Below are positions 1-9,478 of a stretch of 64,000 bases of DNA, in pieces. Within the stretch, counting starts at the first letter, position 1; each line of letters begins with the position of its first letter. The notes beneath the pieces were generated by a model that ran no database searches, was not told the origin of the DNA, and worked only from the letters and a program-made list of their open reading frames with translations. Made by a program: the position numbers and the translations under genes. This stretch comes from Deefgea piscis (GTDB lineage Bacteria; Pseudomonadota; Gammaproteobacteria; Burkholderiales; Chitinibacteraceae): NCBI RefSeq assembly GCF_019665785.1, contig NZ_CP081149.1, forward strand, positions 1,426,001 through 1,490,000, in the 5' to 3' direction.

Positions 1-1
1 A

Positions 2-121
2 GGCCGAAAAGTCGGCGTGATCTCGCACGTGCAAGAAATGACCGAACGCATCGCCAGCAAAATCAGCGTACAAAAAACCGCCGGCGGGCGAAGCGTGATT
101 AGCGTGATGGAAGGGCGTTGA
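2..121 (+). CDS. sbcC: C-terminal end of exonuclease subunit SbcC (partial)
   Basis: The window opens inside a reading frame whose last 39 residues read GRKVGVISHVQEMTERI and onward to VMEGR, then TGA. The 'VGVISHV..M.ERI' pattern followed by a G-rich turn and a beta strand is typical of the C-terminal ABC-ATPase lobe of SbcC (the D-loop/H-loop region, with the switch histidine in ISHV). SbcC with SbcD forms the Mre11/Rad50-like nuclease that cuts hairpins and DNA ends. Only the tail is visible, so the call rests on this short motif. Another SMC/Rad50-type ATPase is possible. Confidence 0.6.
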   Translation, partial: GRKVGVISHVQEMTERIASKISVQKTAGGRSVISVMEGR

Positions 122-456
122 TGCTGGGGTATTGATTGATAGGCATTGATTATAATGCCCTGTAATTAAATACCCTAAGCGTAGGGCGGGCAGCCTTCTT
201 GCGTAACCCGCCAATCTAGTATCTACAGTACTGATGGCGTGCAGCAATCTGCGGCGATAGGGGACTTGCGGGGAGTGCAGCAAGAATATGACAATGCTTT
301 GTTTTTGTGAAAGGTTTGTAAGGACGTGGTGTAATATGCCGATGTGATTTTTTCTGGGCTGTACTGCTGCTTGGGCATGGTTTGCTGATGATTTGATTTT
401 AGTTTTTTTGCACAAGAAGGGCTATCGGTTCAATTTTTGACTCTTGGAAATAAATA
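122..456. other. Intergenic region with a short inverted repeat
   Basis: No gene is supported here. An inverted repeat lies at about 184-212: GGGCGGG, a 16-base spacer, then CCCGCC. It follows the sbcC stop and has no T-run behind it, so it is not a clear terminator. It may be a small dispersed repeat. The last ~100 bases are T-rich and should contain the promoter of the lipoprotein gene at 457. Confidence 0.4.
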
Positions 457-1272
457 ATGAAAAAAACAAACGGGATATTTTCTTGCGCCTTATTGGCTCT
501 GTTGTCTGCTTGTGGTGGTGGCGGTGGTGATAGCGTGGCGATAACTACACCGACACCTACGGCGACGCCATTGGCGATCGCAACACCACAGCCTACTGTG
601 GCACCCGTACTTGGTTCTTCGGCAGGCTTATGGACTGGTAAAACGAATGCCAATCGAACGGTGACAACGCTCGTACTCAGCGATGGTACTTTTTATAATA
701 TTTATTCGGCGGCAGGTAGCCCCGATTCGATTGCTGGTGTAGTGCAAGGTGGTAGTACTTCAAAAAATGGGGTATTCCAATCTAGCAATGCCAAAGATTT
801 TAATCTTGAGGGGTCAGGGGTTCTGGCGGTGACGGTTTCTGCCAATTATGTGGATAAGAAAAACTTAAATGGTTCGATTAGCTATACCGATCCTCGTTAT
901 ATGGGTTCTAGCTTCGTGAGTCAGTACGATGCTGATTTTGAGAATAAGCCAGTGTTGAGCCAAATTGTAAGCGGTTTCTCAGGCTGGGTTGCGACGTCTG
1001 CAGGTACTGAGAATGCCACGATGAATATTTCAGCTTCGGGTGTGATTAGTGGCCGCGGTACATCGGGTTGCACAATCACTGGAACGGTCATACCACGTCT
1101 TGATAGCAATGCTTATGACACGGCAATTAAATTTGGTAGCAGCCCTTGTGCATTTGCGAATCAAACATTCAAAGGGGTGAGCTATTTCAATGCAAAAAAT
1201 AATCGCCTGTATGCGCTGACTCTGAACACTGCACGTGATGATGGCCTTATTTTTGTCGGTAATAAGTTTTAA
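457..1272 (+). CDS. Putative lipoprotein of unknown function
   Basis: This is a 271-residue protein with a type II signal peptide. It has MKKTN, a hydrophobic stretch, and the lipobox LLSAC with Cys19 as the lipidation site, followed by a run of five Gly. Residues 30-50 are a Pro/Thr/Ala linker (TPTPTAT..., ATPQPT), which probably spaces the folded domain from the membrane. The rest is rich in Ser, Gly, Thr and Asn and ends in short hydrophobic segments that suggest a beta-rich domain. Two later cysteines (SGCTI and SSPCAF) could form a disulfide. It stands alone on this strand. I do not recognise a family, so its function is unknown. Confidence 0.75.
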   Translation: MKKTNGIFSCALLALLSACGGGGGDSVAITTPTPTATPLAIATPQPTVAPVLGSSAGLWTGKTNANRTVTTLVLSDGTFYNIYSAAGSPDSIAGVVQGGSTSKNGVFQSSNAKDFNLEGSGVLAVTVSANYVDKKNLNGSISYTDPRYMGSSFVSQYDADFENKPVLSQIVSGFSGWVATSAGTENATMNISASGVISGRGTSGCTITGTVIPRLDSNAYDTAIKFGSSPCAFANQTFKGVSYFNAKNNRLYALTLNTARDDGLIFVGNKF

Positions 1273-1575
1273 TTCTGACTTGCTGTGAGCTACTTGCAGC
1301 CCAGTACGGTATGGCGCGTGATCGCTAAAAATATTACGCACCATACCGCAGTCATGTAATCAACCATCGCACACCACGCTGAATCCCTAAGCCGATTGGC
1401 GTATTGCCACTTCGCGTCGAATACCCTCTACTGGGGTATTTAATTGCAAGGCTTTATTTGCAATGTGTATCGGTTAATACAGCATCAAAAAAATACTGAC
1501 TAGCATGTGCAAACCTTTTGCACATGCTGCGATTGGGTATGTATTAAATTGCAGGGTCGTCTGCGAGGAGATCAA
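1273..1575. other. Intergenic region between convergent genes
   Basis: No supported gene. The lipoprotein gene and the leftward isochorismatase-fold gene converge on this stretch, so their terminators should lie here. I see no strong hairpin followed by a T-run. Confidence 0.35.
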
Positions 1576-2103
1576 TCACAATACATCCACGCTTTTGACC
1601 AATGGCACACGAGTTGAAACGGCGTTGAGGGCGATGAGGTGGATCATCTCGCTGACGGTGGTGCAGCAATCGGCCAGAATCGAGACGGTGTATTTTTCTG
1701 CTGCTTTCGAGATCGCGGTATGTGTCACGCAATTTTGCGTCATCATGCCGCAGACGAGTAGTTCGGTGACGCCAAGCTTCTGCAAAGTGGCTTCTAGATC
1801 GGTGTGGTGAAAACTATCGGCGTAGGCTTTGATGACCACTGGTGCATCTGGGGCTGCTGCGAGAATGCTTGGATGTATCTCTGCGCCAACACTGCCTTTG
1901 TTGAAGAAGGGGGCAATACCCAAGCTTGGGTCGGCAATGTGCTGAATATGAATGATGTGTGTGCCAACTGCTGTTGCCTTGGCGATGGCTTGCTCAATAT
2001 TGAGCAAGGTTGCGTCGGTATTCCATAGCGGGAATGCGCCGCCAGGAAAGTAATCGTTTTGTAAATCAATCACTAATAATGCACGTTGTGTTGGCTGGGT
2101 CAT
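1576..2103 (-). CDS. Isochorismatase-fold cysteine hydrolase
   Basis: The cysteine hydrolase (isochorismatase/nicotinamidase) fold is shown by its ordered triad. The Asp is in ALLVIDLQNDYF, the Lys in VVIKAYADSF, and the nucleophile Cys in CGMMTQNCV, where the last Cys precedes VTHTA. The length (about 175 residues) is normal for the superfamily. Two ATG codons stand in tandem; the second, at 2103, sits 7 bases after a GGAG, so I chose it. The gene is divergent from a GlxA-type regulator at 2224, an arrangement that often marks a regulator and its target enzyme. The substrate cannot be read from sequence. Isochorismatase activity itself is not implied. Confidence 0.85.
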   Translation of the reverse strand: MTQPTQRALLVIDLQNDYFPGGAFPLWNTDATLLNIEQAIAKATAVGTHIIHIQHIADPSLGIAPFFNKGSVGAEIHPSILAAAPDAPVVIKAYADSFHHTDLEATLQKLGVTELLVCGMMTQNCVTHTAISKAAEKYTVSILADCCTTVSEMIHLIALNAVSTRVPLVKSVDVL

Positions 2104-2223
2104 CATGGGGCTCCGATCAAAGTGATAGAGCATTCATTATCGGTCGAGTGATCTCGTAAATACAGTGGCCTAATTGACAAAATACGCTAAGATTGGGCCA
2201 ATACCTTGTCATGAATTGCTGCT

Positions 2224-3201
2224 ATGCCCAACACTTCACGTCCCATCGTCGCCATCGTCGCGTTTGATCAAATTAGCCCGTTTCATTTGTCGGTACCTTG
2301 CGTGGTGTTTGGCGAAAATCATCCCGGCGCACCGCGTTTTGACTTGCGGGTTTGCGCCTTTGAAAAACTGCCCTTGCGCACCTCGGCGGGTTTTACCGTG
2401 GGTGATATGCACGATTTATCGGTTCTGGATCTCGCCGAGATGATTATTATCCCTAGTTGGCGTAATCCGGCAGAAAAACCACCGCAGGTTTTACTCGATG
2501 CGCTAAAAACGGCGGCAGATCGTGGTGCGCATTTGGTGGGTTTATGTTTGGGGGCTTATGTGTTGGCTGAGGCAGGGCTGCTTGACGGTCGACAAGCGAC
2601 GACGCATTGGGCGTTTGCCGAAGACTTTGCCCAGCGCTTTCCTTCTGTAAAGCTCGATGCCGATGTGTTGTATCTCGATGATGGAAAAATCCATACTTCG
2701 GCGGGTACGGCCGCGGGACTTGATTGTTGTTTGCACTTGCTGCGTAGCCAATACGGCGTCAGTGCTGCGAACGCCGTTGCTCGTCGGCTGGTGGTGCCGC
2801 CGCACCGACAAGGCGGGCAAAGTCAGTACATCCAGCAACCGCTGCCTAGCACAGCGCGTGATTCGCGGCTGGCCGAGTTGATTACATGGGTTCGGCAGAA
2901 TTTGGCACTTCCGCATACGCTCGATAGCCTCGCCGACAAAGCGCTGATGAGCCGCCGTACTTTCACTCGGCATTTTCGCCTATTGTGTGGGCTTACTGTG
3001 GGTAAGTGGCTGATTAATGAGCGGCTGGCGATGACGCAAGATTTATTGGAAAGCAGTGAATTAAATATCGAGCAAATCAGCGCACAAGTCGGCTTTGGTT
3101 CACCGGTATCAATGCGTCATCATTTCAAGCAAAATTTTGGTGTGTCGCCACAAGCATGGCGGCAAACATTCCGAGGTGATATAGCCCAAGAAGGCGAGTG
3201 A
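2224..3201 (+). CDS. GlxA-family transcriptional regulator (DJ-1/PfpI domain plus AraC HTH)
   Basis: The 325-residue protein has two domains. Residues 1-185 are a DJ-1/PfpI-like glutamine-amidotransferase fold, with the nucleophile-elbow-like segment GLCLGAYVLAEAGLLDGR and a following TTHW. Residues 215-320 are a double helix-turn-helix of the AraC type, with SRRTFTRHFR and the signature run IEQISAQVGFGSPVSMRHHFKQ..G.SPQAWR. Such proteins are cytosolic DNA-binding regulators, often of amine, nitrogen or aldehyde metabolism. The amidotransferase-like domain is usually a sensor, not an enzyme. It is divergently transcribed from the hydrolase gene at 2103, so that gene is the likeliest target, together with autoregulation. 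Confidence 0.88.
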   Translation: MPNTSRPIVAIVAFDQISPFHLSVPCVVFGENHPGAPRFDLRVCAFEKLPLRTSAGFTVGDMHDLSVLDLAEMIIIPSWRNPAEKPPQVLLDALKTAADRGAHLVGLCLGAYVLAEAGLLDGRQATTHWAFAEDFAQRFPSVKLDADVLYLDDGKIHTSAGTAAGLDCCLHLLRSQYGVSAANAVARRLVVPPHRQGGQSQYIQQPLPSTARDSRLAELITWVRQNLALPHTLDSLADKALMSRRTFTRHFRLLCGLTVGKWLINERLAMTQDLLESSELNIEQISAQVGFGSPVSMRHHFKQNFGVSPQAWRQTFRGDIAQEGE

Positions 3202-3430
3202 TTTCACAATACCGCCGCGCGCAATGGCGGCGGTTTGCTTGCTCACTGCCGCGCTTAGGGGGTAATCGCTGAATGCTTGTGCTGCATGCCGATGCCTCGC
3301 TCGAAGCGGTACGGTCTTGATCGTTTTGTTTAGTCATCAGCCCGCGCTGTGGTGGCTTGGACTTGGGTATCATGGTTGGGAGCGACGCGGTGAGGTTTGG
3401 CTTGCTGCGTTGGTGGGTGATTTGGAGAAG

Positions 3431-4165
3431 ATGATGGAAAAATTTGCTGAGATTCAAGCCCGCGCGATGGCGCGCAAAGGTGGGGCGCAGGCTTTGCAGG
3501 ATTTGTTGCCCAAGGTGGCGAGCGAGGCGCAGTTTTTGGCGCTGCCAGATGATCGGGTGTTGGCGATGATGTGCCGCACGATTAACCAAGCGGGTTTTAA
3601 TTGGGCGGTGATCAATAACAAATGGCCGCAGTTTGAGGCGGCTTTTTTTGGTTTTGATGTCGATCGTTTGGCGATGCTGTCTGCCGAGCAATGGGAGGCG
3701 TATTGCAATGATCCTCGCGTGGTGCGGCATTGGCCGCGGATTAAGGCCTTGATGGAAAATGTCAGCTTTGTGCGGGCGTATAGCCATGAATACGGCAGTT
3801 TTGCGCGGTTTTTAAATACTTTTCCAGCGTCGAGGCAGATCGACTTGATGGCGGTGTTAAAAAAACGCGGCAGCCGCTTGGGGGGTAATACCGGGCAATG
3901 GTTTTTGCGCTATGTCGGCAAAGATGGTTTTGTATTAAGCCAAGATGTGGTGCTGGCGTTACAACAGGCGGGTTTGGATATTCCGGCTCAGCCGAGCTCA
4001 AAGCGCGATTTAGAGCGGATTCAGCTGGCGTTTAATACTTGGGCGGATGAGACCGGTTTGAGTTACACCCATCTGGGCAAAATTGCGGCTTATTCGGTGG
4101 GTAATAATTACGCGCCGCAGCAGATCGATCACAGCGTGAGTAAGTTTAATGCGATGATCGATTGA
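3431..4165 (+). CDS. DNA-3-methyladenine glycosylase I (Tag) family protein
   Basis: The protein of about 244 residues resembles the Tag/HhH base-excision family. It has MMCRTINQAGFNW near residue 45 (compare the Tag 'F.AGL.W' region), an ARG-rich helix with ..NDPRVVRHWPRIKAL, and NTGQWFLRYVGKDGFVLSQDVVLALQQAGLD, which resembles the C-terminal part. Tag-type enzymes excise 3-methyladenine from alkylated DNA. The start is one of two tandem ATG codons (3431 or 3434) behind GGAGAAG; upstream in-frame ATGs lack a ribosome site. It stands alone. The catalytic and zinc residues of classical E. coli Tag are not all evident, so it may be a diverged paralogue. Confidence 0.7.
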   Translation: MMEKFAEIQARAMARKGGAQALQDLLPKVASEAQFLALPDDRVLAMMCRTINQAGFNWAVINNKWPQFEAAFFGFDVDRLAMLSAEQWEAYCNDPRVVRHWPRIKALMENVSFVRAYSHEYGSFARFLNTFPASRQIDLMAVLKKRGSRLGGNTGQWFLRYVGKDGFVLSQDVVLALQQAGLDIPAQPSSKRDLERIQLAFNTWADETGLSYTHLGKIAAYSVGNNYAPQQIDHSVSKFNAMID

Positions 4166-4224
4166 GTGGCGACAGTGGCTTGGCCGCTTGCCGCGTTGAG
4201 GCTGTTGATTGAAGGAAACGACGA

Positions 4225-4797
4225 ATGAAAAAATACCAACGCTTAGGTGCATGCCTATTGCTGGCGAGCTTAGTGGCCTGCTCTTTTGGGCAGCAAGATC
4301 GTTGTCTTGCTCAAGGTGGCACTGCGGCGGGCAAGCAATGCCAATATGCTGGCGCGCCTGTTGTAAGTAGCACCGTCAATAGCACATCGCAAGCGAGTGC
4401 CGTGCAAGCGCGTTCGGTGCTAAAGGTTGTGGGCGCGGATCGGGATGCACACGGCTGTATTGCTTCGGCAGGGTATCAATGGTCGGCGATGTTGGGTGAA
4501 TGTATTCGCCTGTTTGAGCGCGGGATTCGCTTTGAGCGTTATGACGCCAAGTCGAGCGAGCCGCAGTCTATTTTTGTGGTGTTGTCCCCTGATCGGCAGC
4601 AAGCCGAAATCTTTTTTGCCACAAGTGATAAGCCGGCAATCCTGAACGCCCAAAAGGTGCTTGAGGGCGATATCATGCCGACCTTGTATGAAAACAAGAC
4701 TGAAGGGCTGAGTATTTTGCGCGCCAAAGATCAGTTTTATATTCGTTACCAAGGCCAGCTCATTTATACCGCCAATAGTTTAAATCCTGCTCGCTAG
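4225..4797 (+). CDS. Putative lipoprotein of unknown function
   Basis: 190 residues. The N-terminus MKKYQRLGACLLLASLVAC is a lipoprotein signal with lipobox LVAC and lipidated Cys19. The mature part has paired cysteines (DRCLAQGG...GKQCQY, then GCIASAGYQWSAMLGECI) that could form periplasmic disulfides. A mixed alpha/beta tail follows, containing IFVVLSPDRQQAEIFF. A good ribosome site (AAGGAAACGACG) precedes the ATG. It lies 60 bases after the glycosylase gene, on the same strand. I recognise no named family. Confidence 0.72.
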   Translation: MKKYQRLGACLLLASLVACSFGQQDRCLAQGGTAAGKQCQYAGAPVVSSTVNSTSQASAVQARSVLKVVGADRDAHGCIASAGYQWSAMLGECIRLFERGIRFERYDAKSSEPQSIFVVLSPDRQQAEIFFATSDKPAILNAQKVLEGDIMPTLYENKTEGLSILRAKDQFYIRYQGQLIYTANSLNPAR

Positions 4798-5057
4798 TGC
4801 TAATTGCTTGGCGTTATTGGGTTTGGTTTGCTTAGCGGAGTTGCTGCGGTTTGTCAGTAGTTTGGCTTGTTTCTTACATTTAATTAATGATTTGTTTACT
4901 CCTTGTTAGTGATTGGCTTTCTGCAGATAAAAAATAGTAAATTGTTGTGGTTTATTTCAAATAAAAGACGTTTTTACCGCTAGACTGTCGACCCCCTTCG
5001 AATTTAAGGCGGCTGTATGCTGCGCTTGAGGGGGTGTCACTTTGAGAGAGGAATGGA

Positions 5058-6266
5058 ATGAATCATTTGCTGCGCTATATAAAGCATGGAAGTTTAGTGG
5101 GCCAGATTATGCTGGGTCTGGCGGCAGGTATTTTATTGACCTTGATTGCGCCCGACGCGGCAAAATCGGTGGGTTTGCTAGGTAATTTATTTATCAGTGC
5201 GCTAAAAGCAGTAGCACCGATTTTGGTGTTTGTGTTGGTGGCGGCATCGATTGCTAATCATAAACAAGGCCAGCCTACGCATATTCGACCGATTTTAGTA
5301 CTGTATTTATTGGGTACGTTTTCGGCGGCTTTGGTTGCGGTGATGATGAGTTTTGCTTTTCCAACTGCGCTTACCTTGGTGGCGAAAACCGGCGAATTAG
5401 CCCCGCCCGGTGGCATTGGTGAAGTCATCAAAAGCTTGATGTTTAATGTGGTAGACAATCCAATTAATGCCTTATTAAAAGCTAATTTTATTGGTATTTT
5501 GGCGTGGGCGATTGCGCTGGGGATTGCGTTAAGACATGCTTCTGAAAGCACTAAATTGGTGGTGCACGATTTAAGCTATGGCATTACGTTTATTGTGCGT
5601 TTGATTATTCGCTTTGCGCCCTTGGGTATTTTTGGTTTAGTTGCCGCCACGTTGGCCGAAACCGGTTTGAGTACGCTTTGGAGCTATGCGCAATTGTTGG
5701 CGGTGCTATTGGGCAGTATGTTGCTGGTGGCTTTGGTGCTCAATCCTTTGATTGTGTTTTGGAAAATCCGCAAAAACCCATTCCCTTTGGTGTTTACTTG
5801 CTTACGCGAAAGCGGGATTACGGCGTTTTTTACCCGTAGTTCAGCTGCGAATATTCCAGTGAATATGGCCTTGTGTGAAAAGCTAGGCCTGCATGAAGAC
5901 ACATATTCGGTATCGATTCCTTTAGGCGCGACCATCAATATGGCCGGTGCGGCCATTACGATTACGGTGCTGACTTTGGCGGCAGTGAATACGCTAGGCA
6001 TTGTGGTTGATGTGCCAACCGCCTTGCTATTGAGCGTAGTGGCGGCGATTTGTGCGTGTGGTGCCTCGGGTGTGGCAGGTGGTTCGTTGTTATTGATTCC
6101 ATTGGCGTGTAGCTTGTTTGGGATTTCGAATGATGTGGCGATGCAAGTGGTCGCGGTCGGCTTTATTATTGGCGTATTGCAAGATTCGGCGGAAACGGCA
6201 TTAAATTCGTCGACCGATGTGTTGTTCACCGCTGCGGCGTGTCAGGCAGAAGAAAATAATAAATAA
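5058..6266 (+). CDS. sstT: Serine/threonine:Na+ symporter SstT
   Basis: A 402-residue dicarboxylate/amino-acid:cation symporter (DAACS) family protein with eight or more hydrophobic segments. Diagnostic motifs are the serine-rich re-entrant region [23 protein letters not shown] (residues 255-277), [22 protein letters not shown], and the C-terminal [22 protein letters not shown]. These match SstT more closely than glutamate carriers such as GltP. It imports serine and threonine with sodium across the inner membrane. The length equals that of the family. The ATG follows GAGAGAGGA. It is monocistronic, with a terminator straight after it. Confidence 0.92.
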   Translation: MNHLLRYIKHGSLVGQIMLGLAAGILLTLIAPDAAKSVGLLGNLFISALKAVAPILVFVLVAASIANHKQGQPTHIRPILVLYLLGTFSAALVAVMMSFAFPTALTLVAKTGELAPPGGIGEVIKSLMFNVVDNPINALLKANFIGILAWAIALGIALRHASESTKLVVHDLSYGITFIVRLIIRFAPLGIFGLVAATLAETGLSTLWSYAQLLAVLLGSMLLVALVLNPLIVFWKIRKNPFPLVFTCLRESGITAFFTRSSAANIPVNMALCEKLGLHEDTYSVSIPLGATINMAGAAITITVLTLAAVNTLGIVVDVPTALLLSVVAAICACGASGVAGGSLLLIPLACSLFGISNDVAMQVVAVGFIIGVLQDSAETALNSSTDVLFTAAACQAEENNK

Positions 6267-6309
6267 ATTGATTTGAAGATTTGCTGCAGCAGTGATGCTG
6301 CTGGTGATT

Positions 6310-6367
6310 TAAGGGTATATCGATGTAGTGCTTTATTCATAAGCGCTGCGTTGATATACCCTTTTTT
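6310..6367 (+). terminator. Rho-independent terminator after sstT
   Basis: The inverted repeat AAGGGTATATC (6311-6321) pairs with GATATACCC and is followed by T6. It lies 45 bases after the sstT stop and also serves the convergent hydrolase gene side. Confidence 0.8.
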
Positions 6368-6396
6368 ATTTGGCTAAGATCGATTGCGCATCAAAA

Positions 6397-7134
6397 TCAT
6401 GTTGGCTGGCCAAGCTGCAAATGCGCTAGCACCCATGCCGCATCGTCTAGCGGTAAATCATGCCCTGCGCTGGGGTGGATATAGAGCGGGATTTGCCAGC
6501 GCTGTGCTAGCGTTTGGCTGCATTGTGCGCTAACTAGCTGATCGCACTGGCTGGCTAGCAATTGCAGCGGAACAGCGGGGCAATCGAGATGGCTGCGGTA
6601 GCGCAGGGCAGCCAATAATTGCCGCAAAATATTACAGCGGCGAATCGGATATTGCTGTTGATACGCGATCCATTGCGGCAAGAGCTCAGCTTGGGATTGA
6701 TTGCTGGTGAGTTGCAAAACGATTTGTTCTTGTTGCGCGGCAGAGCTGAAAAGCAGGCGTAGCAGTTGCGGATAATTGCGTGGCCTTAGGCGTTGGTAAA
6801 ACGGATTAAAGGGGCGCAAGCTGGTATTGATGAGCGTCGCACTGGCCAATTCATTGGGTGCTTGCTGCGCCCAAGCAATGGCCACCATCGCGCCGAGCGA
6901 GAGCGCCAGCACATGGTAGGGCGCGTGATGACCTTGCGCGAGCAAGGTGTGCCGCAGATATTGCACCATGTCCTCGATGCGGTTTGGGCTGGTTTCTGCA
7001 TTGAGCTGACCATTGCCCGGCCAGTCGAGCACGATGATGCGATCTTGCGGATATTGCTGCTGTAATTGCTGCGCAAAATCCCCCCAATGCCGTATTTCGC
7101 GCATCAAGCCGCGTAATAACACCCAGTTTCTCAT
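6397..7134 (-). CDS. Alpha/beta-hydrolase fold protein
   Basis: 245 residues with an alpha/beta-hydrolase layout. It has the early strand IIVLDWPGNG, a nucleophile elbow ALSLGAM near residue 102 (Ser), an acid in LLASQCDQLVS, and a catalytic His in SAGHDLPLDDA near the C-terminus. The start ATG overlaps the stop of the upstream M14-peptidase gene by 4 bases (ATGA), so the two are translationally coupled and probably act together. The cap region (residues 120-190) is rich in Gln, Leu and Arg, and I cannot infer a substrate from it. Confidence 0.82.
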   Translation of the reverse strand: MRNWVLLRGLMREIRHWGDFAQQLQQQYPQDRIIVLDWPGNGQLNAETSPNRIEDMVQYLRHTLLAQGHHAPYHVLALSLGAMVAIAWAQQAPNELASATLINTSLRPFNPFYQRLRPRNYPQLLRLLFSSAAQQEQIVLQLTSNQSQAELLPQWIAYQQQYPIRRCNILRQLLAALRYRSHLDCPAVPLQLLASQCDQLVSAQCSQTLAQRWQIPLYIHPSAGHDLPLDDAAWVLAHLQLGQPT

Positions 7135-8177
7135 GGCCTATCCTGCCGATACCATTGCTCGATGGCGGCGTGTTGGCAATCCATGCGCTGGATTGATTGC
7201 GGCAACCAACTGCGGTAATCGTGTGTGGCGCGAATCAGAAATTCAAGTAGCGGCCAATGGCGCCGCAATACGCGTCGCTGGCGATGCGCGACAAGGGGGT
7301 TAAAGAACCCTGCGATAGAAAACAACTGCCGTGGGTTTTTTTTAATCCAAAGCCAAGAGCCAAGCTCGAGCGTGAGCGGTAAAAAAATACGCGCATGAGG
7401 GGATTGGCGGGTGCTTTGTAATGCAGGGGCTGGGGCGAGGGTGTGTAATAAATAATCCCAGACATCGCCGTGGGTACAGTACTGCCGCGCTTGCGGCTCA
7501 ATCACATAGGGGTGGTGCGGATAGCATTGGTTTAAGAGCTGTTGTAAGGCGTAGATTTCGGCCAATTGCGGCATGGGTTGGCGCGTAGCGGCGTAGGGAA
7601 ACCAGATTCGATCTCGTAGCCCAAAGCCTGAATGGCAATCGAGTGCAATACTCAGCGGGCTAGTTAGCAATTGCGCTTGGACTACTGCGCAAAGCGCTTG
7701 GTTTTCGTCTTCCATTGCCGCGCCCGCTAGCCCACGAAACCAAGGTAAATGGCGGCTGATGCGATGGCCGCCGACTAAAAACGCCGCTGGATCATCGGCA
7801 TCCATCGGGGCATTACGCATTAAGTCAACGCCATTGCCATTGGCACGGCGGCCCAGCGCCATGCCGATAGGATTGACGATAGGCATAAACACGATGCGTA
7901 GCGATTCAAGCTGATATTGCAGACTGCGATCCCATTTGAGCCTTTGCAAAAGGCTGTGCAAAAAGGCGATTAAAATCTGGCTGCCTATGCGCTCTAAGCC
8001 ATGCACCCCGCCAAAAAAACCAATCACCGGCGCGGCCGGATCTTGTGAGCCCAGTTGCAAACTATATAGTGGGAATGAATGCTGCTGATACGTCACGCTG
8101 CCGTGTTGCTGAGTGCGTAGCTGGGGGGCGGCGCTGGCAATGATTTTTTCGAGTGCGGCAAGTTCAGCAAGGTACAA
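7131..8177 (-). CDS. M14-family zinc carboxypeptidase/deacylase-like protein
   Basis: 348 residues. The zinc ligands of the M14/succinylglutamate-desuccinylase-type fold are visible: HxxE in FGGVHGLERIG (residues ~65-75) and the third His in IALDCHSGFG (~180). The catalytic Glu is in LTLELGSWLW (~270). The segment NPIGMALGRRANGNGVDLMRN is also typical ('NPxG...R.N..GVDLNR'). No signal peptide is seen, so it is probably cytosolic. It is the first gene of a two-gene unit with the hydrolase below it (4-base overlap). A peptidoglycan- or amino-acid-conjugate hydrolase role is possible, but the substrate is unknown. Confidence 0.82.
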   Translation of the reverse strand: MYLAELAALEKIIASAAPQLRTQQHGSVTYQQHSFPLYSLQLGSQDPAAPVIGFFGGVHGLERIGSQILIAFLHSLLQRLKWDRSLQYQLESLRIVFMPIVNPIGMALGRRANGNGVDLMRNAPMDADDPAAFLVGGHRISRHLPWFRGLAGAAMEDENQALCAVVQAQLLTSPLSIALDCHSGFGLRDRIWFPYAATRQPMPQLAEIYALQQLLNQCYPHHPYVIEPQARQYCTHGDVWDYLLHTLAPAPALQSTRQSPHARIFLPLTLELGSWLWIKKNPRQLFSIAGFFNPLVAHRQRRVLRRHWPLLEFLIRATHDYRSWLPQSIQRMDCQHAAIEQWYRQDRP

Positions 8178-8347
8178 AATGAAGTCTCAGTGGGCAAGAG
8201 AATAAACTGAGTGTAGTGCCTGATGAAAAAAACACACGGTATATCAAGCCAGCATAGATGCGATATGGGCTGGATAAATATACTTGTCATTTAAATTTCA
8301 TATTTCCGCCGCAACGCAAGGTTGGCATGGTGAAAAAAATGGAACAC

Positions 8348-8995
8348 TTAAGGATTAAGTGGCCATTGCAAAATCGTGGCTTTGAGCGTTTTGGCATCCG
8401 TCATCCCGCCCATCATTTTGCTGCCGATGAGTAAGCTTGGCGTGGCAAATACCCGCAATTGCTGCCCGAGCTGGACGCTGGCTTTGAGTGCTACAGGTTC
8501 GGCTAAACCCAGTAAATGCTGGGTTTGGGTGCGCTGCGCGATGTCGTTGATGGCTTGTTGCGTAATGGGAATGGGCGATTGCATTAAGGCTTGATGGACT
8601 TGCCAATATTGCTGGCGCGCCGATTGCCAAACCTGCAGCGCATAGTTGGCGGCGCTGGTGCTGCTATCGTCCATCATGGTTTGCCATTTTAAAACGAAGC
8701 GTGCCTTGGGCCATTCTTTGGTCACTTGCTGCAGTAGGGCATCCATTTTGCGGCAGTAGGGGCAATTAAAATCAGTAAACACCAAAACCGTACGTGGCGC
8801 AGTGGTTGCGCCAATCACCGGATCGGCGGCGTTAAAGTAGATTGCTGGGTCTTGCTCGATGGCCATTTGGCGTACTTTTGCTAAAAAAATAACGCGGCGT
8901 CGATTGGCTTCAGCCTGCATCTCTTGTAGGGATGATTGAGCCCAAACCGTGCTCGGTAATGTGGTGAGTAAAGCTAAAAAAGTGCGGCGCTGCAT
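8348..8995 (-). CDS. Periplasmic thioredoxin-fold (DsbA/DsbG-like) protein
   Basis: About 215 residues from the ATG at 8995. The frame stays open upstream, but the extension has no export signal. The N-terminus MQRRTFLALLTTLPSTVWA is a signal peptide, with RRTFL resembling a twin-arginine motif. The mature protein has a thioredoxin fold with active site FNCPYCRKM, a helical insert, and a late strand with FATPSLLIGSKMMGG, where the cis-proline precedes S. CPYC is typical of thiol oxidases or isomerases of the DsbA superfamily (Com1-like). It is transcribed alone. Confidence 0.85.
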   Translation of the reverse strand: MQRRTFLALLTTLPSTVWAQSSLQEMQAEANRRRVIFLAKVRQMAIEQDPAIYFNAADPVIGATTAPRTVLVFTDFNCPYCRKMDALLQQVTKEWPKARFVLKWQTMMDDSSTSAANYALQVWQSARQQYWQVHQALMQSPIPITQQAINDIAQRTQTQHLLGLAEPVALKASVQLGQQLRVFATPSLLIGSKMMGGMTDAKTLKATILQWPLNP

Positions 8996-9478
8996 AAACC
9001 CTTCGAGCGATTCAAGATCGATAACAAAACTAAATACACTTGATTTTAACGCGTTGAGCACGCCAAAAGTGCGGTTTGCCAGATCAATTTGCAGCGTGCA
9101 CAGGCCGGCCAACGCATGCCGCCTTTTGTCCTCTCGCTCTCGCCGTCGCGCCAGCGAATTAATAAAGCAAATACCACAAACGCGGCTGGTAAACCAAGCG
9201 TCAACAGACCCTAGCAATAAAGAGGTAGTTTGCATTATTTACGATGTTATTTTTACAGATAATGCTTAGCATTTGTTTGTGCGTTGTAAGTTTTATTGTT
9301 TTTATTTTGGTTTTTTTCTTACTTGTTTCTTTTGTTTGTGCTTTAAATGCGGCGTAGCGATCACCATTGGTCTAGCTAAATTACATCGTGCGCTTGAAAT
9401 GAAAGGAAATGCGAGCTACTGATGAGTCTGGGCATCATTCGCTAGCTGACGAAAATCAAATCGAAAAAGGGGAGAAAA
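8996..9478. other. Intergenic region upstream of narK
   Basis: A divergent control region between the thioredoxin-fold gene and narK. It is T-rich at 9290-9340. I looked for the FNR consensus TTGAT-N4-ATCAA and saw no full match. An RBS (AAAGGGGAG) lies just before narK at about 9468-9476. No small gene is supported. Confidence 0.4.

Noticed and set aside
8996..9235. N-terminal extension of the thioredoxin-fold protein to 9235
   Set aside because: The extension has no export signal, while the ATG at 8995 begins a clear signal peptide.
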